Source: Nitrospinaceae bacterium (GTDB lineage: Bacteria; Nitrospinota; Nitrospinia; Nitrospinales; Nitrospinaceae). From it: DNA of 64,000 bases. Below, in pieces: positions 40,234 through 48,613 of this stretch. Made by a program: the position numbers and the translations under genes. The notes under the pieces are model-generated. The model was given only the letters and a program-made list of their open reading frames with translations. It made no database searches and was not told where the DNA came from. The stretch is taken from positions 1 to 64,000 of the forward strand of contig JAJDBF010000017.1 of NCBI GenBank assembly GCA_029261535.1, read 5' to 3'. Each line of letters opens with the position of its first letter. The first letter of the stretch is position 1.

Positions 40234-42000
40234 TTAATGGTTTTGGTCTTCTGGTTTTTCAAAAAGTAACTTTTCCATCCCCAAAATAGATTGTCCAAAA
40301 TTGAAAATCAGTTGTTCGCCTTGTCTCAGAAACGACTTGCTCTCGTCAATTTCGGCGAGCTTTAAGGCATCTCTTATCTTCGAACTGGTCGGGTGTGCAT
40401 CACCTAATCGCATGTCATATGTGCCAACAATTACGCCGAAAACGCGATGAGCTTTTTCAGCCCCGACCCTCTTGGCTAAAATATCCTGAAGAAGCTTGTT
40501 CGAACTGAGTTCTTCCTTTTTTGAATGTGTTGACAGCTTGCGGAGCTCACGTACATCAAGCCGATCTGAAAAAACACGAATAAGCTCTTTGGCTAATCTC
40601 AACAATGATGCCTGATCTTTACTCGCGAAGCGGGAAACCTCCTGCATTACTGCTGAATCATCTATGTCGCGAGTGAACAGAGAAAAGCTGAATTTCTCGC
40701 GAAAACCCGCTTCTAGCATCCTCATACTTTTGAGTAGCATGTCCTCAACTGCATGAGTAGATGCTGGCTGAGCATTAACCTGAGCTGCTAGCAACTCACT
40801 TGAAACTTTCCCATCCGGGGCAATGTTATGAGCGGCCCAAATATGCTGCTCCCATGCGGCAAGGCAGGCAATATCTTTAGCGTAGACTGTTATCAAATCT
40901 GAAGAATTAATGCCAAAGTGCGTTACGTACCCGGAGGTGGAGTGAAGGCCGCCTGTCTCCGCCGTAAACCACTTAAGAGAAAATCCTCGAAGACCGAGAA
41001 GTTCATTGACTGCGTTTGAGCGGAACCAGAGCCATCGACCAATGTCTTCATCGTCTAAATCGGCTGACGCCATGCGAGTCCCGTCAGTCTCCACTATGAA
41101 TTGTGGAAGATTCGTATCTGCATCTCCCCGAACACGCATGCTCTTCCCTTGATGTTCAATCCATTCGTCTCGCCAAAACTCGCCCTCTACCCGCACACCT
41201 TCGTAACCGCTCCGGTGTCCATGCGAGGTTTCATAGTCGGTATTGGCATCATTTTCTGGCCCCATTACTGGGGCATCTTCATCTTCATCAACATCATTTC
41301 GCCAGACCCGAAACGAAGCAAAACTTCCCCCAAATACACCATTCAAGCTGCGAATCCTGAGCTCAAATCGTCCGCCGTCTCGCTGTTCTTGCTGATCTAC
41401 TAAATTAGCGTATTCACTACTTTCAACCGAAGAGACATTTTCCACTCTTTGGCGGTAGTAAGAGAGCCGAAGTGATAAGTTCCTTGCTGCCAGATAATCG
41501 AGAAGAAACTCTCGCTTAATCTCGATCCGTCGATGCTCGCCCTTTTCATCAAGAACCTCCCGAGCCACCACAACGAAATTCTCTTCTGGTCTTACCCAGT
41601 TTGTTCCATCTTTTATCAGACGAAGCGCAATGACTAGATCAGGATTCAATATCCATAGCCTTCCGCCAACTACTGGTTGTGGGTGTTCGAAGACAAGGTG
41701 AATTCCGACTGGTTCTTTGTCGTTATTTTGATACTGTTCAATGGAGGAGTAGTAACCATCCTCGTAAGCATAGGGTTGGATACTGCAACCAATTCCAATA
41801 TCACTCCAGCTAAGCCGTTCCGCAACTTCCCGAGACTTAGGAAGGAACGCAACAGACCCGCATCCAAAAGACTCACTTACGTAGCCTATATTTTGAACTT
41901 CACCCTGCTCGTCATTGCAGGAAGCCCTCAAAGGAACCCAGGTCGCCCTAGAGAAGGCTCGGCGAGTTTCTTTTCTGTGGAGAATCCAGTCTTGGTCCAT
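40234..42000 (-). CDS. Accessory protein, 588 aa, with a C-terminal HEPN-like RX4H motif
   Basis: I do not recognise the full-length family. Residues about 1-400 are mixed alpha/beta with many Trp, Glu and Asp. The last 150 residues are helical. Near the C-terminus, GTYDMRLGDAHPTSSKIRDA has RX4H (Arg531 and His535 from this start), the active-site pattern of HEPN ribonucleases, and resembles abortive-infection C-terminal helical regions. The start at 42000 (MDQDWILH) is preceded by GAAGG; the frame opens 33 bases earlier. The gene is a lone, somewhat AT-rich insert between core genes and has no toxin, antitoxin or restriction partner beside it. A defence role is an inference. Confidence 0.75.
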   Translation of the reverse strand: MDQDWILHRKETRRAFSRATWVPLRASCNDEQGEVQNIGYVSESFGCGSVAFLPKSREVAERLSWSDIGIGCSIQPYAYEDGYYSSIEQYQNNDKEPVGIHLVFEHPQPVVGGRLWILNPDLVIALRLIKDGTNWVRPEENFVVVAREVLDEKGEHRRIEIKREFLLDYLAARNLSLRLSYYRQRVENVSSVESSEYANLVDQQEQRDGGRFELRIRSLNGVFGGSFASFRVWRNDVDEDEDAPVMGPENDANTDYETSHGHRSGYEGVRVEGEFWRDEWIEHQGKSMRVRGDADTNLPQFIVETDGTRMASADLDDEDIGRWLWFRSNAVNELLGLRGFSLKWFTAETGGLHSTSGYVTHFGINSSDLITVYAKDIACLAAWEQHIWAAHNIAPDGKVSSELLAAQVNAQPASTHAVEDMLLKSMRMLEAGFREKFSFSLFTRDIDDSAVMQEVSRFASKDQASLLRLAKELIRVFSDRLDVRELRKLSTHSKKEELSSNKLLQDILAKRVGAEKAHRVFGVIVGTYDMRLGDAHPTSSKIRDALKLAEIDESKSFLRQGEQLIFNFGQSILGMEKLLFEKPEDQNH

Positions 42001-42098
42001 AGGTGATTTACCTTCTTTAATACTTGACCTCAATGTTCGCTGTGGGTCGTTTGCGGACTTATGACCGCTTTAATCTATAGCCTGTAAGTATTGCGCAT

Positions 42099-42422
42099 CT
42101 AATCAAATTCAATCACATCCATCCCTTTATAGCCCAGCATATTGTATTCCTTGAATTCCAGAGGCTCCAGTGCCGAAGGGTAAATCGTTTCCACAAAGCG
42201 GCGCGTGGCGGGTGACGATTGATGCCGGGTGATGGCCTGCTCGTCCTCAAATATCATGATGTGCAAAAAACGGGTTTCGTCCACCGGTTCCTGCAATGCC
42301 ATATAGAGCAGAGTGGACGGCTCGTTGGCTTTGATATAGGTCACGAACTCGGCTACCGTTTTGCGGCAAAGCTCCAGCCGATCCTTGCGCACCTGATAGC
42401 GCGCGCTCATGCAAACGGGCAT
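42099..42422 (-). CDS. Antibiotic-biosynthesis-monooxygenase (ABM) fold protein
   Basis: 107 residues from the ATG at 42422, with AAAGGA upstream; the longer open frame starts in repeat DNA. The ferredoxin-like ABM pattern is seen in MSARYQVRKDRLELCRKTVA, LLYMALQEPVDETRFLHIMI and EDEQAITRHQSSPATRRFVE. Members are often quinone or haem-degrading monooxygenases, or stress-response proteins of unknown substrate. No cofactor residues can be named with certainty. Confidence 0.8.
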   Translation of the reverse strand: MPVCMSARYQVRKDRLELCRKTVAEFVTYIKANEPSTLLYMALQEPVDETRFLHIMIFEDEQAITRHQSSPATRRFVETIYPSALEPLEFKEYNMLGYKGMDVIEFD

Positions 42423-42792
42423 GGCCTGTCCTTTCGTGTTAGAAACCTTTTCATAACTGAGAAATCCCCCTGCTTCGCTTCCCTCTTTAAAAAGAGGGAA
42501 CATTGTATAAACCCAAAATTAAAAACAAAGGCGAGATGCTTCGACAGGCTCAGCATGACAGTCTGGTGTCGTTTGGTTTTTGAAGGATGCGAGTCGATAG
42601 GCTGATATTTTATTAAACCCGAAAACCACCGCATGTCATTCTGAATGAAGCGAAGAGGAATGAAGAATCTCGCCTTTGTCTTTGACTTAATGTGTCTCGC
42701 GGAGCCTGGAGCCTGTCCTGAGCCTTCCGAAGGGAAGGGAAACGATCTCCTTATTTTTTTCATTTAAAAAAGACCTTCTAGTTAGTGGAGCT
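42423..42792. repeat. Gap with R3-type repeat fragments
   Basis: 42445-42570 has TTTTCATAACTGAGAAAT and GGCGAGATGCTTCGACAGG. 42630-42745 has TGTCATTCTGAATGAAGCGA, GAATCTCGCCTTTGTCTTTG and GAGCCTGTCCTGAGCC. No ORF is supported. Confidence 0.65.
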
Positions 42793-44001
42793 TTAAGGGG
42801 ATTGGATATCCAGAAACGTGCGGGCGGTTTTTATTTCGCCGAGGTTCTCCAGCTTGTCCTGAATTTCTTTTAAGAGGGAGCCGTACTGCTCCGGCTTTAA
42901 TTCTGCATGGGGCCTGAGGAAAACTTCCAACGTCACGTCTCCATTGTTAAAATGCGGTCGCAGGCGGGTCAGCAATATTTGATTTGAAAAAGATTCAAGT
43001 TCCGCTGAAACCAGTTTTTTCAATTGATGCGAGTCGGTCTGATACACCGGATCGACATCCGAGGGTTCTTCCGTATCGATGTGAACCAGCACGTCTTCAA
43101 TTTGCGTGAACTGATGGATCAATCGCTGGCGCAGATTTTCCCCGATTTGATGCCCCTCCGAGACCGAACATTCCGCATCGACCAGGACATGCAGGTCGAT
43201 GAAGACATCCCCGCCAACCCGGCGACTGCGCACTTCATGCAGGGTGAGGACCCCCGCTGTCTCGCGAGCCGTGTCCAGAATTTCTTTCAACTCTTCATCA
43301 GCCAGTGAAGTGTCCATCAGGTCGCTCACCGCTGAGCGTATGATGTCGCTTCCGGATTTTGCAATCATCAGGGCGACAACGATCCCCGCCAGCGGGTCCA
43401 TCAACGGAAAACCTGCGATGGCACCGCCGATACCGATCAAGGCGGCGACCGAAGACATTGCATCCGAACGATGGTGCCAGGCATTGGCGATCAGGGTCGG
43501 GCTCTTCTCCTGTTCGCCGACTCTGCGAGTGTAGCGATAGAGAGCCTCGTTGATGACGATGGAAAGAAAAGCAAATCCTGCGGCGATCTCCAATGAAGTT
43601 TTTCCCACGCCAAGTGGCGACAGGCCTTCAAACATTCCTGCCAGAGAATGCCCCCCTTTGCCGGTTTCCTGAAAAAACTCCCAGGAAACCCAGGCCAGAC
43701 TGATGCCGGCCAGCACGATACACAATCCGATGAACCCGGCACCGATACTCTCCGCCTTGCCATGACCGTAGGGGTGGTTGGGGTCGCGCGGCAGTCGGCC
43801 GATCTTGTACGTCAGCAGGGCCACGCCATCGGTGGTGAGGTCCGACAAGGAATGAAAGGCATCGTTGAGCAATGCCGGACTTCCGCCCAGAACACCGCCG
43901 ACAAACTTGATTGCTGACAACACAATATTGCCGACAGCACCGATGAGGATGACCTTCACGCCGGGAGACAGACCTTGCGATGAATTTTCAGAAAAGCTCA
44001 T
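42793..44001 (-). CDS. Cation diffusion facilitator (CDF) metal transporter
   Basis: Exports divalent metal ions (Zn, Fe, Mn or similar) against protons across the inner membrane. About six transmembrane helices fill residues 15-215. The metal site is visible twice: LNDAFHSLSDLTTDGVALL (His-x3-Asp) and NAWHHRSDAMSSVAALIGIG. The cytoplasmic C-terminal domain (about 220-402) has VLTLHEVRSRRVGGDVFIDL and a second folded part of about 100 residues that makes the protein longer than the usual 300. It overlaps mutY by four bases, so it is translationally coupled to it. Confidence 0.92.
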   Translation of the reverse strand: MSFSENSSQGLSPGVKVILIGAVGNIVLSAIKFVGGVLGGSPALLNDAFHSLSDLTTDGVALLTYKIGRLPRDPNHPYGHGKAESIGAGFIGLCIVLAGISLAWVSWEFFQETGKGGHSLAGMFEGLSPLGVGKTSLEIAAGFAFLSIVINEALYRYTRRVGEQEKSPTLIANAWHHRSDAMSSVAALIGIGGAIAGFPLMDPLAGIVVALMIAKSGSDIIRSAVSDLMDTSLADEELKEILDTARETAGVLTLHEVRSRRVGGDVFIDLHVLVDAECSVSEGHQIGENLRQRLIHQFTQIEDVLVHIDTEEPSDVDPVYQTDSHQLKKLVSAELESFSNQILLTRLRPHFNNGDVTLEVFLRPHAELKPEQYGSLLKEIQDKLENLGEIKTARTFLDIQSP

Positions 44002-45107
44002 TTTATTTTTTTCCGGCTGTTGGTCGGTGCACCGTTTTGCATCAGGTGCTTTACAATTTTAACATTCGCCGCAGGATAAGGGTATTGATCCAGGTCCGCC
44101 GGGTGCACCCATTTCCACTGCTCGCACTCCGTTGCACGGATGCGGCCTTTCGGTGACTCGCATTGAAACACATAGAGCGTGACCCGAAATTTTGTATACG
44201 TGTGCCGGATAGTCAGCAACCTTTTATCCGGTGTGATGTCGATATCAAGTTCCTCCCGGATTTCCCTTACCAACGCTGTTTCCGGCGTTTCTCCCGCTTC
44301 CAGTTTACCACCGGGAAACTCCCACAGCCCACCCATGAGCCCTTTGTGCAATCTCTGCTGAATAAAAATTTTTCCGTTACGTTTAATAACCGCGGCACTC
44401 ACCTCGATTTTCTTCGACGGTGTTTTCGGCTTGGGGGGCGGGTAGTGATCCTGTTCCTTGTGCCTCGCAGAGTCGCATTTTTTTAACAGCGGACAAAGCA
44501 GACACAGCGGTTTTTTAGGCAGACACACAGTTGCCCCGAGTTCCATGAGAGCCTGATTGAAATCACCCGGCTTTTTTTTTGGAACCAGCCGGTCAGCCCA
44601 GTCCCACAACACGGCCTCGGATTTGGCTGTCGCCCCATTTTCTTTTATCCGGAACAAGCGCGACAGCACGCGCTTGACGTTGCCATCGAGCACTGGCACC
44701 GGTTCCTTGAAAACAATGCTGGCGATGGCACCTGCTGTGTAACGCCCGATGCCAGACAATTGTTGTAAACCCTCGAATGTTTGCGGCAGAGCACCCGCGT
44801 TTTCCTCCTGCACCCATTGGGCGGCCTTGTGCAGATTGCGCGCGCGGGTGTAATAGCCAAGCCCTTCCCAGTGTTTTAACACTTTGGGCAACTTGGCTTG
44901 AGCAAGATGTTTGACCGATGGAAACGCTTTCATCCATCGGTTGAAATAAGGAATGACAGTGGCGACCTGGGTTTGTTGCAACATGATCTCCGAGACCCAG
45001 ATGCGATAGGGATCGAGATTCTCCCGCCAGGGCAGATCGCGTTGCTGGCTGTCGTACCATTTTAAAAGAGGTTTCGAAATGGATTCTGGCTTGAAGGGTC
45101 CGGGCAT
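43998..45107 (-). CDS. mutY: MutY, adenine DNA glycosylase
   Basis: Removes adenine opposite 8-oxoguanine. The N-terminal domain has the catalytic Glu in WVSEIMLQQTQVATVIPYFN, the helix-hairpin-helix LQQLSGIGRYTAGAIASIVF and the catalytic Asp in PVPVLDGNVKRVLSRL. The 4Fe-4S cluster loop is CLPKKPLCLLCPLLKKC, near residue 190. The C-terminal NUDIX-like domain (about 230-360) has QQRLHKGLMGGLWEFPGGKL and ETALVREIREEL. Position within a minus-strand operon: B12 radical SAM, queE, mutY, CDF. Confidence 0.95.
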   Translation of the reverse strand: MPGPFKPESISKPLLKWYDSQQRDLPWRENLDPYRIWVSEIMLQQTQVATVIPYFNRWMKAFPSVKHLAQAKLPKVLKHWEGLGYYTRARNLHKAAQWVQEENAGALPQTFEGLQQLSGIGRYTAGAIASIVFKEPVPVLDGNVKRVLSRLFRIKENGATAKSEAVLWDWADRLVPKKKPGDFNQALMELGATVCLPKKPLCLLCPLLKKCDSARHKEQDHYPPPKPKTPSKKIEVSAAVIKRNGKIFIQQRLHKGLMGGLWEFPGGKLEAGETPETALVREIREELDIDITPDKRLLTIRHTYTKFRVTLYVFQCESPKGRIRATECEQWKWVHPADLDQYPYPAANVKIVKHLMQNGAPTNSRKKIK

Positions 45108-45161
45108 ATTTAAAAAGCAGAAAAAATTGTGGGTGCCTTGCAGAAAGTGACGGGGCGGGGA

Positions 45162-45926
45162 TTATACGCCGATGCTGTCCTTGCCCCAGATGTGCTTGTG
45201 CAACTGCGTCTGTAATCGTACCGGCAGTTTGTCCTGAAGAATCCATTCTGCGAGATTACGCAAATCAAGCACATCAAAAACAGGTGACATTAAAATACCA
45301 GCCTTGTTCTCAAGGTGGTGCTGATGAATCAATGACCGTGCCCATTCATAATCCTGCCGGTCCTGAATAACAAACTTGATCTCGTCTTCTGGATTCAAAT
45401 GATCGAGGTTTTCCATGCGATTTTTATTGGCTTCGCCACTGGCGGGGGCTTTCAGGTCGACAATCTTGATGACGGGTTGCGGCACACGGTCCAGCAGAAG
45501 CGACCCGCCGGTTTCCAAAAGAACGGTGTAACCCGTTTCGATGAACTTTTGCATCAAGGGATAGACCTCTTCCTGCAACAATGGTTCACCACCAGTCACT
45601 TCAACCAGCTTGCGGTGGGGCAACGGGCTGAAACTTTGTTGAGCATGAGATGATTCCTGAGAACCTTGCAATGGGTTTTTCGTTCGCCGTCCGCGGAGGA
45701 CCCGCTTGGACCTTGCGGTCCGCGACATTTTTGTTTCTTCAAATAATTTATCAACCGCCGCAATAATGTCCTGCTGGCTCATCTCTTTGCCGCCGTGAAA
45801 TGCGTATTTGGTATCGCACCAGGTGCAACGCAAATTGCATCCCGTCAGGCGGACAAATGCACAGGGCAAACCAGCGTAGCTCGATTCGCCTTGTATGCTT
45901 TTGAAAATTTCAGTGACTTGAAGCAT
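45162..45926 (-). CDS. queE: QueE, 7-carboxy-7-deazaguanine synthase, with an in-frame repeat insertion
   Basis: Radical SAM enzyme of queuosine and preQ0 synthesis. The N-terminus has EIFKSIQGESSYAGLPCAFV, then the cluster motif RLTGCNLRCTWCDTKYAF (Cys-x3-Cys-x2-Cys) and later VEVTGGEPLLQEEVYPLMQK. Between the helix ending KLFEETK and the VEVTGGEP strand there are about 38 extra residues (MSRTARSKRVLRGRRTKNPL, then QGSQESSHAQQSFSPLPHRK). These are the minus-strand reading of an R1 dispersed repeat at 45608-45726. The reading frame is kept, so the protein may still fold with a surface loop. The start is the ATG at 45926; the open frame upstream is not family-like. Confidence 0.92.
   Translation of the reverse strand: MLQVTEIFKSIQGESSYAGLPCAFVRLTGCNLRCTWCDTKYAFHGGKEMSQQDIIAAVDKLFEETKMSRTARSKRVLRGRRTKNPLQGSQESSHAQQSFSPLPHRKLVEVTGGEPLLQEEVYPLMQKFIETGYTVLLETGGSLLLDRVPQPVIKIVDLKAPASGEANKNRMENLDHLNPEDEIKFVIQDRQDYEWARSLIHQHHLENKAGILMSPVFDVLDLRNLAEWILQDKLPVRLQTQLHKHIWGKDSIGV
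45608..45726 (+). repeat. R1 repeat copy inserted in frame into queE
   Basis: CAGCTTGCGGTGGGGCAACG to CGGACCGCAAGGTCCAAGC (the latter in reverse). The block TTTTCGTTCGCCGTCCGCGG plus AGGACCCG is identical over 28 bases to the intergenic copy at 7834-7861. Confidence 0.85.
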
Positions 45927-45996
45927 GCGCCTATTGTACTCCAACTGCGGGAGGGCTGGAACCTGCAATGCCGTGGGATGAGGTGATGGGGATAAA

Positions 45997-47427
45997 TTAG
46001 ATGCCCATGCGCTGGGCGAGAATTTTGGTGCCCATGCGAGCCTTGGCGGTGAAGTCGGACCAGGATTTAAGTTTGGTGATCTGTTTCATCAGATAGGCAG
46101 GACTGCGATAAAACCGGGCGTGGCACTCGTCCTGTAATTTGCGCAGTTCTGCTTCAGAAAAATCCTTGTTCCAGAACCTGATTTTAAAATCAGGCGAAGG
46201 GTTCTCCGCAAAACTTTGCCAGTAATCGTCAGGCACGATGCCCTCGTCCAGCATGCGGAAATACAATTCAGTTTTCGGGTAGGGAGTGCAGATCGAAAAT
46301 TGCGCGTAGTCGGGTTTGAGTCGCTTGGCAAAATCCACCGTGGCCAGCATTTCCTGTTTCGTTTCATGCGGAATGCCGATCATCATGTAAGCAAAAAAAC
46401 CGATGCCCGCTTCACGCGTCCACTTGCAGGCGCGTTCGATTTTTTCCAGCCCCTGACCTTTTTCAAGATAATCGAGATGGCGTTCGGTGCCCGATTCAAT
46501 GCCGTAGTGGATGCGGTAACATCCGGCACTCTTGAGAGCCTTCAGCAGTTCTGGCGTGACCGTGTCGACCCGTGCTGAAATTTTGAAATGAAATTTCAGT
46601 CCGCGTTCGACGATGAGTTCGCACAGTTTCAGTAGAAATTTTTTATTGATGGTGATGGTGTCGTAGACGGAATACAGATCGTCGAGCCCGAGCTCCACCA
46701 ACTGTTCGAGTTCGGCAACGACATTCTCTGCCGAGCGTTCACGAAATTTTGTTTTCCTGATATCGCAGAAGGTGCAAGCCGCCGGGCAACCTCTGGTCGC
46801 TTGAATGGTGAAGAACTGCCGACCCTCCTTGATGATGTGCTGGTAGCGGGTGACATCCACCAGGTGCCGCGCCGGAAAAGGTAATTCGTCAAGGTCCAGC
46901 AGATCCGTATCCGCCGGGTTGACCACAGCTTCGCCGTCACGTATGAAGCCGAGACCGTTGACTGAAGACAAGGCTGTCGCCTCCACGCCACCTTCTTCCA
47001 GCGTCTGCATGAGTTTTGTGAAAATCCGTTCGCCCTCGCCGAAAACAACGAAGTCAACATCCGGCAGGTTGAGCGTTTCTTTTGGATAAAGATTGACGTG
47101 CGGGCCGCCGAGGCAGATTTTTAAATCGGGATTTTCCTGCTTCAACACTTTTGCCGTTTCGAGTGCATCGAGCAGATTGAAGGTCATGATGCTCATCGCC
47201 ACCACATCCGGTTTTTGCGCGCGAACTTTTCCCAGCAACTCCGATTGTGAAACACCTTCAGGCGGACAGTCGATAAAGCCCGGACGTTTGCCCAATGCGC
47301 GCTCATACCACGCGGCAACGTACATCAGGCCGAGCTTCGGGTAATAGCCCTTGCCTCCCTCCAATGCTTTGGGCACCGAGGATTCGAGCGATATCGTCTC
47401 TGGTGGCACGAGGAACAGAACGTTCAT
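45997..47427 (-). CDS. B12-binding-domain radical SAM protein
   Basis: Residues 1-150 form a cobalamin-binding-like Rossmann domain (PKLGLMYVAAWYERALG, ICLGGPHVNLYPKETL, FVVFGEGERIFTKLM). The radical SAM domain (about 195-400) has the cluster motif IQATRGCPAACTFCDIRKTK. It continues with FHFKISARVDTVTPELLKAL and GIESGTERHLDYLEKGQG, and then MMIGIPHETKQEM. Such enzymes methylate or rearrange unactivated carbons; HpnP/HpnR-like hopanoid or methoxy-aromatic roles exist among relatives, but the substrate cannot be assigned here. It precedes queE and may be part of the same transcript. Confidence 0.88.
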   Translation of the reverse strand: MNVLFLVPPETISLESSVPKALEGGKGYYPKLGLMYVAAWYERALGKRPGFIDCPPEGVSQSELLGKVRAQKPDVVAMSIMTFNLLDALETAKVLKQENPDLKICLGGPHVNLYPKETLNLPDVDFVVFGEGERIFTKLMQTLEEGGVEATALSSVNGLGFIRDGEAVVNPADTDLLDLDELPFPARHLVDVTRYQHIIKEGRQFFTIQATRGCPAACTFCDIRKTKFRERSAENVVAELEQLVELGLDDLYSVYDTITINKKFLLKLCELIVERGLKFHFKISARVDTVTPELLKALKSAGCYRIHYGIESGTERHLDYLEKGQGLEKIERACKWTREAGIGFFAYMMIGIPHETKQEMLATVDFAKRLKPDYAQFSICTPYPKTELYFRMLDEGIVPDDYWQSFAENPSPDFKIRFWNKDFSEAELRKLQDECHARFYRSPAYLMKQITKLKSWSDFTAKARMGTKILAQRMGI

Positions 47428-47537
47428 GAGTTTTTAAATTCACCTTGTCTGATTAAAATTTTCCGCATCCAAATTTCTCTTTATTTCCAGACTATTAATA
47501 GATATTGTAGCCCTTCGTATCTCATCAAAGAAGAAAA

Positions 47538-48503
47538 ATGAAGCCACTCATTACCATCACACAGGTCTTCCCGGAAAAAGCCATCGAGCGTCTTGGCCAA
47601 CAGTTCGAGGTGCGTTATCACGGCAGTGGGCAGTCGCTGAGCCTCGAGGCACTGGGTCAGGCGACCGCCGAGAGCGCAGGGATGGTCACTTATTTATCGG
47701 ACAAAATCGACCAAAGCATTATTGCGCAAGCGCAAAGCCTCAAAATAATTGCCAATTACGGTGCCGGGTTCAACAACATCGATGTCGCGTCCGCGCGCGC
47801 CAAGGGTATCTTTGTCACCAACACCCCCGGCGTATTGCATGAAACAACAGCCGACTTCACCTGGGCATTGATACTGGGGACAGCTCGGTGCATTATCCCG
47901 GCGGACCGCTTCACGCGCGAAGGCAAGTTCCATGGCTGGGGAGCCAAGCTGTTTCTCGGGCATGATGTTTACGGCAAGACGCTCGGTGTCATCGGATGCG
48001 GCGAGATCGGGCGGGCGGTGGCGCGTCGTGCTACCGGTTTCAATATGCGCGTGCTGTATCATCAACGCAATCGCTTGCCGGAAAGTGAAGAACAATTACT
48101 GGGCGCGGAATTTGTTTCGCTGGAGCAAATCCTCAGCGAGTCGGATTACCTGACCGTGCATGTGCCATTGACTGATGAAACAAAATACATGATCGGTGAA
48201 AAAGAAATCGCCCTGATGAAACCGACCGCTTATCTCATCCACACCGCAAGAGGTAAAGTGGTCGATGATAAGGCACTGGTATCCGCGTTAAAAGAAAACC
48301 GCATAGCTGGCGCCGCGCTGGATGTTTTTGAAGACGAGCCAGCGTTGACCGAAGGCCTGACCGAACTCGACAATTGTGTGATCCTGCCGCATATAGGAAG
48401 TGCCAGCTTCGACACGCGCAACACCATGGCCGAGCTTGTGGTCGACAATATCATCGATGCGCTGGAAGGCAGAACCCCCCGCACCCTGGTGCCTGGCTGG
48501 TAG
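47538..48503 (+). CDS. D-isomer-specific 2-hydroxyacid dehydrogenase, glyoxylate-reductase-like
   Basis: NAD(P)-dependent reduction of 2-keto acids to D-2-hydroxy acids. The Rossmann motif is LGVIGCGEIGRAVARRATG (near 155), the substrate Arg is in LIHTARGKVVDDKALV, and the catalytic Glu and His are in DVFEDEP and CVILPHIGSASFDTRN. Glyoxylate or hydroxypyruvate reductase is the closest guess from the NYGAGFNNIDVASARAKGI pattern. Length (321) is normal. Monocistronic between two minus-strand genes. Confidence 0.92.
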   Translation: MKPLITITQVFPEKAIERLGQQFEVRYHGSGQSLSLEALGQATAESAGMVTYLSDKIDQSIIAQAQSLKIIANYGAGFNNIDVASARAKGIFVTNTPGVLHETTADFTWALILGTARCIIPADRFTREGKFHGWGAKLFLGHDVYGKTLGVIGCGEIGRAVARRATGFNMRVLYHQRNRLPESEEQLLGAEFVSLEQILSESDYLTVHVPLTDETKYMIGEKEIALMKPTAYLIHTARGKVVDDKALVSALKENRIAGAALDVFEDEPALTEGLTELDNCVILPHIGSASFDTRNTMAELVVDNIIDALEGRTPRTLVPGW

Positions 48504-48613
48504 AAGTTTTTCCCCATTAAATTTTTCGTTGTCCCCTTCGACCAGGCTCCGCGCAAGCCCTCGCGAGGAATGTGGCTAAACGGAGTGTGTTCAAACCCAA
48601 ACGATACTGCCTG

